Below are positions 60,654 to 64,000 of a stretch of DNA of 64,000 nt, piece after piece (position 1 is the stretch's first letter; the number at the start of each line of letters is the position of its first letter). The translations under genes were made by a program, and so were the position numbers. Where the stretch lies: positions 186,001-250,000 of the forward strand of contig CALXLK010000001.1 of NCBI GenBank assembly GCA_944389175.1, in the 5' to 3' direction. A model generated the notes under the pieces. The model did no database searches and was not told the origin of the DNA. It saw only the letters and a list, made by a program, of their open reading frames with translations. Source of the stretch: an uncultured Opitutales bacterium (lineage in GTDB: Bacteria > Verrucomicrobiota > Verrucomicrobiia > Opitutales > Intestinicryptomonadaceae).

Positions 60654-61004
60654 AAATTTTTTTAACAAGATTAATTTTTGTATTGCAAAATAGAATATAA
60701 ATATAGATAACTTGAAAAGTTAAACCCGATGGCGGTTTTTCTCCGTGAAAAAAAGATATGTTTTTTAAAAACATTTTTTGTATGAAGTCTGATAAAAACG
60801 GTTGTGGAACGACCGTTGCGGAGTTTTCGCCCTCCATCGATAATGAGCCGTGTTGTCCGGTATTTGTTTTCGGTGCGCCGATGTTTTGGGCGTTTCCGGG
60901 GTATGTTGGAATTTTTCTATTTTCTTCAATACGCATAAATATCCTTCGTCCATTCGGCAACGTTTGGGCGGGGAAAATGTTAACCAACAAAACGAAAAAC
61001 AAAT
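60654..61004. other. 351-bp intergenic/leader region
   Basis: Holds an A/T hairpin ATGTTTTT..AAAACAT with a T run near 60758-60779 (possible fmt terminator) and the leader of the histone-like gene. A plus-strand open frame at 60758-61042 overlaps the next gene and shows no features. The start of the histone-like gene lacks a Shine-Dalgarno sequence. Confidence 0.5.
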
Positions 61005-61361
61005 ATGGCAACAAAGAAAGTAGTAAAGAAGGCTGTCGCTAAAGCGGCTCCGAAGAAAGAATGCGCAAAGAAAGCTTGCGCTAAAAAGGCGTGCGCCAAG
61101 GGCGCCTGCTCGAAGGCGGCATGCGCAAAGAAGGCTTGCGCTAAAAAGCCTTGTGCAAAGAAGGCCTGCGATAAGAAAGCGTGCGCCAAGAAAGCTCCGG
61201 CAAAGAAGGCTGTCGCCAAGAAGGCTCCGGCCAAGAAAGCCGTTGCAAAGAAGGCTGTCGCCAAGAAAGCTCCGGCCAAGAAAGCCGTTGCAAAGAAGGC
61301 TCCCGCAAAGAAAGCTCCGGCCAAGAAAGCCGTTGCAAAGAAGGCTCCCGCAAAGAAATAG
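61005..61361 (+). CDS. Lys/Ala/Cys-repeat histone H1-like DNA-binding protein
   Basis: This 118-residue protein is built almost only of Ala, Lys, Pro, Val and Cys. The first half (about 20-65) repeats CAKKA units with cysteines every fifth residue (about 11 Cys). The second half repeats [10 protein letters not shown] with no Cys. The Ala-Lys-Lys-Ala-type tail is like eukaryotic H1 tails and bacterial histone-H1-like proteins (Chlamydia Hc, Bordetella BpH1), which compact DNA. The regularly spaced Cys are unusual and could cross-link or bind metal. It is a single gene with its own terminator. The repeated DNA makes copy number prone to change. Confidence 0.8.
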   Translation: MATKKVVKKAVAKAAPKKECAKKACAKKACAKGACSKAACAKKACAKKPCAKKACDKKACAKKAPAKKAVAKKAPAKKAVAKKAVAKKAPAKKAVAKKAPAKKAPAKKAVAKKAPAKK

Positions 61362-61386
61362 AGATATTGTAAGTTTTGCGAATTCG

Positions 61387-61419
61387 AAAACTCCCGTATG
61401 TGCACAGCGGGAGTTTTTT
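61387..61419 (+). terminator. terminator of histone-like gene
   Basis: Stem AAAACTCCCG / CGGGAG with an 11-nt loop and TTTTTT, 26 bp after the stop codon. Confidence 0.85.
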
Positions 61420-61640
61420 GTGCGCCTCGAACATAGTCGAATTCGGAATTTATTTCCCGATACGCAAGAAAGGCTATCAGCAGCGGTCACGGGAAAACAT
61501 TCTGGCAAATGTCGCCGGCCTTCGGTGTGCGCTTTCTGCAATACATATGAACTTTGCGCAAAGCCTTTGATCGATGTTGTATGTGCGCAGATTGACAGCT
61601 AAGGAATTTGTCTGCCGTACATCGTGTATGAAAAACACCT

Positions 61641-61680
61641 GCGCCCCCCACGAGGAATCGGACCTCGATTTGGCGTTTAG
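61641..61680 (-). repeat. truncated tRNA-Arg 3' half, att-like fragment
   Basis: The minus strand reproduces the 3' half of tRNA-Arg(CCT), from the anticodon loop (CTAAACGCC) through the T arm to GGGGGCGC. There is one substitution in the T loop and one extra G. It lacks the 5' half, so it is not a functional tRNA. Such 3' fragments are left as attachment sites by integrases that use tRNA genes. Its orientation is opposite to both intact copies. Confidence 0.8.
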
Positions 61681-61722
61681 ATAAACATATTCACTTCTTA
61701 AAATCGCAGATCTAAGCAAATG

Positions 61723-61873
61723 CGACACCAGTGTCGTTTTTTCAAAATCCCTTAACTTGGGAAACTGATTTCCCATCTTAAGAGTATAAGCAAAGACTTG
61801 TCCAAACAGTTGGACAACTTGAATTTTTTTACCTGCAAAACAAAATTGCCGACTTGTAACACTGATGTTACAA
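61723..61873. repeat. cluster of four inverted repeats next to the att-like fragment
   Basis: Four palindromes occur in 150 bp. CGACAC-CA-GTGTCG lies at 61723-61736 (with a T run). A 32-bp imperfect one is at 61751-61782 with core TGGGAAA-CTGA-TTTCCCA. TTGTCCAA-ACAG-TTGGACAA is at 61798-61817, and TTGTAACA-CTGA-TGTTACAA at 61854-61873. The last two have perfect 8-bp arms and 4-nt centres, and the final one touches the hipA stop codon. Confidence 0.85.
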
Positions 61874-63109
61874 CTAAGATAATGCATCTATATTCTTTTG
61901 CGCAATTAGTTTAAATGAAGCACTTATGGAAGTGTTTGCGATTGCCATTTGCCAGAATTCCTTAGCCATTGTGCGCGATTCTCGCGTCGGCGGAATGCTT
62001 GCAAGGGCTTCATTTTGCAATGTGCCGTCGCTCTTAGGCGCATAATACATCGGAAGCATATCATAGATAGGCGCAAGCTCAAAAGGCAAATTGCGCTTAA
62101 CAAAGAAACTGATGTTTCCAAAGTGCATATCGGTATTGCCAATAGCCAAGCCGAAATTGTAAATGCGCTCGACAATATCAATATCTTTTGCGCTAAAATA
62201 TCCCTTGGCTTTTCCCATCGCATTAGACCAAGAACCGCCACCCGCGCCTATAAATGCGGCGTCAATACCGCTTAATGAACTTGTGCCTCGCCTGCCGTAT
62301 CTGCCGACTCTATCAATGCGATTGTATTCAAGAAATACTCTGTTTTGCGATTCGATAATCTGCGATTCAGATGCAACAAATCCATAATTGCTCAATACCT
62401 GCAAGGCGATATGTTCCGCTATAAGCAAGTCTCCCCAGCGGCGGTTTATCGGGTTATTCATATCGCCTGAAAACTTTACAATCACGTTTCTGTATGTGCC
62501 ATTTTCACAATGAACCAAAGCGCAAAACTTTGGCTGTTCGCCGGCGGCAGATGAATGCGGCATTCCGTTTTCAATGGCAAACTTTGCAAATTCAGGGTAC
62601 ATCTCTGCACGTTTGCATTCATCAACATCCATTTCTTTACCTTGCAAAAATCTATCTTTTGCAAAGTCTCCTAAAATCAGCGAACCAGGCAAGTCATTGC
62701 CAAAACGCAAAAGGTATCCAAGAATATCGGCGTCGGACCAGCTGTTTAACTCTTTGGATATTCCAAAATTCTTATTCAAATTATAGACAATATTCCTGCC
62801 AACAAAGCCTTGAGGACGGTGCTCGTACAAAAACCATGGCAAAGTCGGGAAGAGCTTGTTCTTAAATTCGCCGCCATAAAAAGATGGATAATCGCCGTCA
62901 AAATAAAATCCCGCATTTGTGGAATACAAAACTCCAAGTTTAGCGATACTTGCCTGTTCGTCCACCTTATAGAGATTCCACTCAAAACCATTTTCCCCTA
63001 TCGGCTGAGGCAATGCATATTCACGGTTTACAGAATTGCCAATGGCAATGGCATCAGATTCTTTCAAGAGCCCTATGGCAGTGGGTTTGGAAATTCCAAA
63101 TTGGCGCAT
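61874..63109 (-). CDS. HipA/YjjJ-family Ser/Thr kinase, N-terminus disrupted
   Basis: This 411-residue product, read from the first in-frame ATG (63109), resembles HipA-family kinases of the YjjJ type, which carry their own HTH. Kinase motifs are SSAAGEQPKFCALV (about 190), FSGDMNNPINRRW, NRIDRVGRYGRRG, GLAIGNTDMHFGNISFF (about 320) and ELAPIYDMLPMYYAP. The N-terminal HTH continues upstream of this ATG (ANGAVSSADV before MRQFGISKPTAIGLL), so 63109 is inside the domain. The natural start seems to lie in another frame (see 63110-63204). In HipA systems the kinase inactivates glutamyl-tRNA synthetase; the target here is unknown. Confidence 0.82.
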   Translation of the reverse strand: MRQFGISKPTAIGLLKESDAIAIGNSVNREYALPQPIGENGFEWNLYKVDEQASIAKLGVLYSTNAGFYFDGDYPSFYGGEFKNKLFPTLPWFLYEHRPQGFVGRNIVYNLNKNFGISKELNSWSDADILGYLLRFGNDLPGSLILGDFAKDRFLQGKEMDVDECKRAEMYPEFAKFAIENGMPHSSAAGEQPKFCALVHCENGTYRNVIVKFSGDMNNPINRRWGDLLIAEHIALQVLSNYGFVASESQIIESQNRVFLEYNRIDRVGRYGRRGTSSLSGIDAAFIGAGGGSWSNAMGKAKGYFSAKDIDIVERIYNFGLAIGNTDMHFGNISFFVKRNLPFELAPIYDMLPMYYAPKSDGTLQNEALASIPPTRESRTMAKEFWQMAIANTSISASFKLIAQKNIDALS

Positions 63110-63204
63110 GACATCTGCGGACGAAACAGCCCCGTTCGCCTGTGTAAATCCCTTGATGTCAAATTCTTTTCTTATAACTTTTACGCTTTTTTGTCAATAA
63201 ACAT
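63110..63204 (-). pseudogene. 5' part of hipA/yjjJ-like gene, frameshifted at an A6 run
   Basis: From ATG 63204 the minus strand reads MFIDKKA then stops. Reading in the hipA frame after the A6 tract gives SVKVIRKEFDIKGF and ANGAVSSADV, which joins the HTH of the downstream frame. One more A in the run would fuse the two. No Shine-Dalgarno sequence is visible before 63204, so the true start is uncertain. Confidence 0.5.
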
Positions 63205-63280
63205 TATGTATATAAGGTAGTTAATACAGTTTTGTCAAGAGATTCTTTACGCTTTTCTTTATGTAATTTTTACGCTTTTT
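63180..63280. repeat. three copies of TTTACGCTTTT upstream of hipA-like gene
   Basis: TTTACGCTTTT occurs at about 63180-63190, 63246-63256 and 63269-63279. A TTTTGTCAA motif also occurs twice between the first two. They lie in the presumed promoter region of the minus-strand hipA-like gene. Confidence 0.8.
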
Positions 63281-63344
63281 GCAGATTTGCCTAAAAACTT
63301 AATGTTCCCTTTTTCAAATTCTACGCGCTTTGCAGTTGCCTTTG

Positions 63345-63368
63345 AAATTTGTCACATGTGACAAATTT
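63345..63368. promoter_or_regulatory. perfect 24-bp palindrome
   Basis: The arm AAATTTGTCACA is followed directly by its exact complement, with no spacer. It lies between the divergent hipA-like and excisionase-like genes, 170 bp before the latter. This is a strong candidate operator or recombination/replication protein site. The rest of 63281-63537 has no gene. Confidence 0.8.
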
Positions 63369-63537
63369 GAAGACTAAAAAGGGATTTTAAAGACGCATAG
63401 AAAAGCATTTGCCATAAGACGACATCACCCCTTAGAAAATTTTCCACTTTTACAAAATCCCGACCTATTTCGCCTATTTTTACGGGCTTTATCTGCATTT
63501 TACATTTTGAGAAATTTGACACGGAGATATTTTGCGT

Positions 63538-63807
63538 ATGGGAAAAAGAAAATACGCAAATACGCAAACATTAACGCAGCCTTACTCAAGCGACAGGCTT
63601 TTAACCCGCTCAGAGGTAGCCGAGTATCTCAACATCGGCACAACCTTTATCGAGCAGCTCCGCAGACAGGGCAAACTTCCAAGCTACCGTCTTTCAGGCA
63701 AGTGCATTCGCTACAAGAAAAGCGATTGCGACGTCCTGCTCGACCACTGCTTTGTCGTCCGCCCCGTAAAAAGCGCAAATACACAAAAAAACTGTAATGC
63801 AGGTTAA
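63538..63807 (+). CDS. excisionase-family (MerR-like) DNA-binding protein
   Basis: This 89-residue protein has a central winged-helix core, LTRSEVAEYLNIGTTFIEQL followed by RRQGKLPSYRLSGKCIRYKK and SDCDVLLD. That is the standard excisionase/HTH_17 pattern of Xis proteins and element-borne regulators. ATG 63538 has GGAGA about 12 bp upstream; a TTG six bases earlier is the alternative. The flanks of the domain are short and polar. It lies 57 bp before tRNA-Arg copy 2 and divergent from the hipA-like gene. A role in directing excision or regulating the segment is inferred; no intact integrase is seen in the window. Confidence 0.8.
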   Translation: MGKRKYANTQTLTQPYSSDRLLTRSEVAEYLNIGTTFIEQLRRQGKLPSYRLSGKCIRYKKSDCDVLLDHCFVVRPVKSANTQKNCNAG

Positions 63808-63864
63808 TACTTGAAATATAGTTGACTTTCAAGCGGCCATCTGGTCTTATGATTACTTTATCCC

Positions 63865-63936
63865 GCCCCTGTAGTTCAACGGATAGAACGAGCGTTTCCT
63901 AAACGCCAAATCGAGGTTCGATTCCTCGTGGGGGCG
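63865..63936 (+). tRNA. tRNA-Arg (anticodon CCT), copy 2
   Basis: Same 72-nt cloverleaf as 42523-42594 with no difference. The shared sequence extends only a few bases into the flanks (CGCCCCTG... to GCGCGGG). The last 64 bases of the window after it hold no supportable feature. Confidence 0.95.
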
Positions 63937-64000
63937 CGGGTATATTTTTTGTTGTCGCGAATGGAATCTCCCGAAGAAATAAACGTAAGTACAAATATAG

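Noticed and set aside
61005-61361. Possible CRISPR array or tandem DNA repeat in the Lys/Ala-rich gene
   Set aside because: The repetition follows codon-level protein repeats with varied third positions and no spacers; no CRISPR array was seen anywhere in the window.
63961-64000. ATG and 13 open codons at the right edge
   Set aside because: Too short to judge and no ribosome binding site is visible.

Overview
The window comes from the chromosome of a Gram-negative bacterium. It carries lipid A genes (a fused lpxC-fabZ followed by lpxA, plus a large LptA/OstA-like protein), a secretin, an outer-membrane barrel protein, many secreted glycoside hydrolases, and a Tad pilus locus with Ser/Thr-kinase and FHA proteins. 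The LpxC-FabZ fusion, the polysaccharide-degrading genes and the kinase/FHA content fit the PVC group, most likely Verrucomicrobiota (Opitutae-like). That placement is inference; Bacteroidota share some of these traits. Base composition is near 50% G+C in core genes and visibly more A+T-rich in 41.3-42.5 kb and 61.6-63.8 kb.

Layout. 0-3.2 kb: 3' end of a Fis-type regulator, then a small phage-like cassette (tail-fibre-like protein, two small genes, holin-like protein). 3.2-4.6 kb: a 6-phosphogluconate-dehydrogenase-like protein that has lost catalytic motifs. 4.7-8.8 kb: tRNA-Lys, a LamG lipoprotein, rubrerythrin divergent from a Fur/PerR repressor around a perfect inverted repeat, a glycosyltransferase, tRNA-Glu. 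8.9-17.8 kb: ligA, HAD phosphatase, metallo-hydrolase, OstA-like protein, rpoZ, smpB, trmL and a nucleotide-sugar-epimerase-like SDR. 17.9-23.7 kb: GH106-like and GH42-like hydrolases with a divergent AraC regulator.

23.9-41.3 kb is a Tad (tight adherence) pilus locus built as two converging operons. The plus-strand operon has Flp pilin, prepilin peptidase, two TadE-like and one TadG-like pseudopilins, an unknown membrane protein, a CpaF-type ATPase and a soluble Ser/Thr kinase. The minus-strand operon has CpaB, secretin, an FHA-fused TadA ATPase, TadB, TadC, two membrane FHA proteins, a second Flp-like pilin and a membrane metallopeptidase. No TadZ/CpaE gene is seen here. The kinase/FHA pairing suggests a pilus controlled by threonine phosphorylation, which I consider the most interesting system in the window.

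41.3-63.9 kb: a decayed tyrosine integrase ends about 60 bp before a tRNA-Arg(CCT). Next come an M14 peptidase, an MGH1-like hydrolase, an outer-membrane protein, ybaK, a candidate structured RNA, and a core block (recN, ftsK, lpxC-fabZ, lpxA, methyltransferase, Lrp regulator, aminotransferase, der, fmt). A Lys/Ala/Cys-repeat histone-like protein follows. The last 2.3 kb is a mobile-looking segment: an inverted fragment of tRNA-Arg, a tight cluster of palindromes, a HipA/YjjJ-like kinase with a broken N-terminus, an excisionase-like gene and a second identical tRNA-Arg(CCT).

All calls were made by reading the sequence and translations without database searches. Short-site coordinates may be off by one or two bases.
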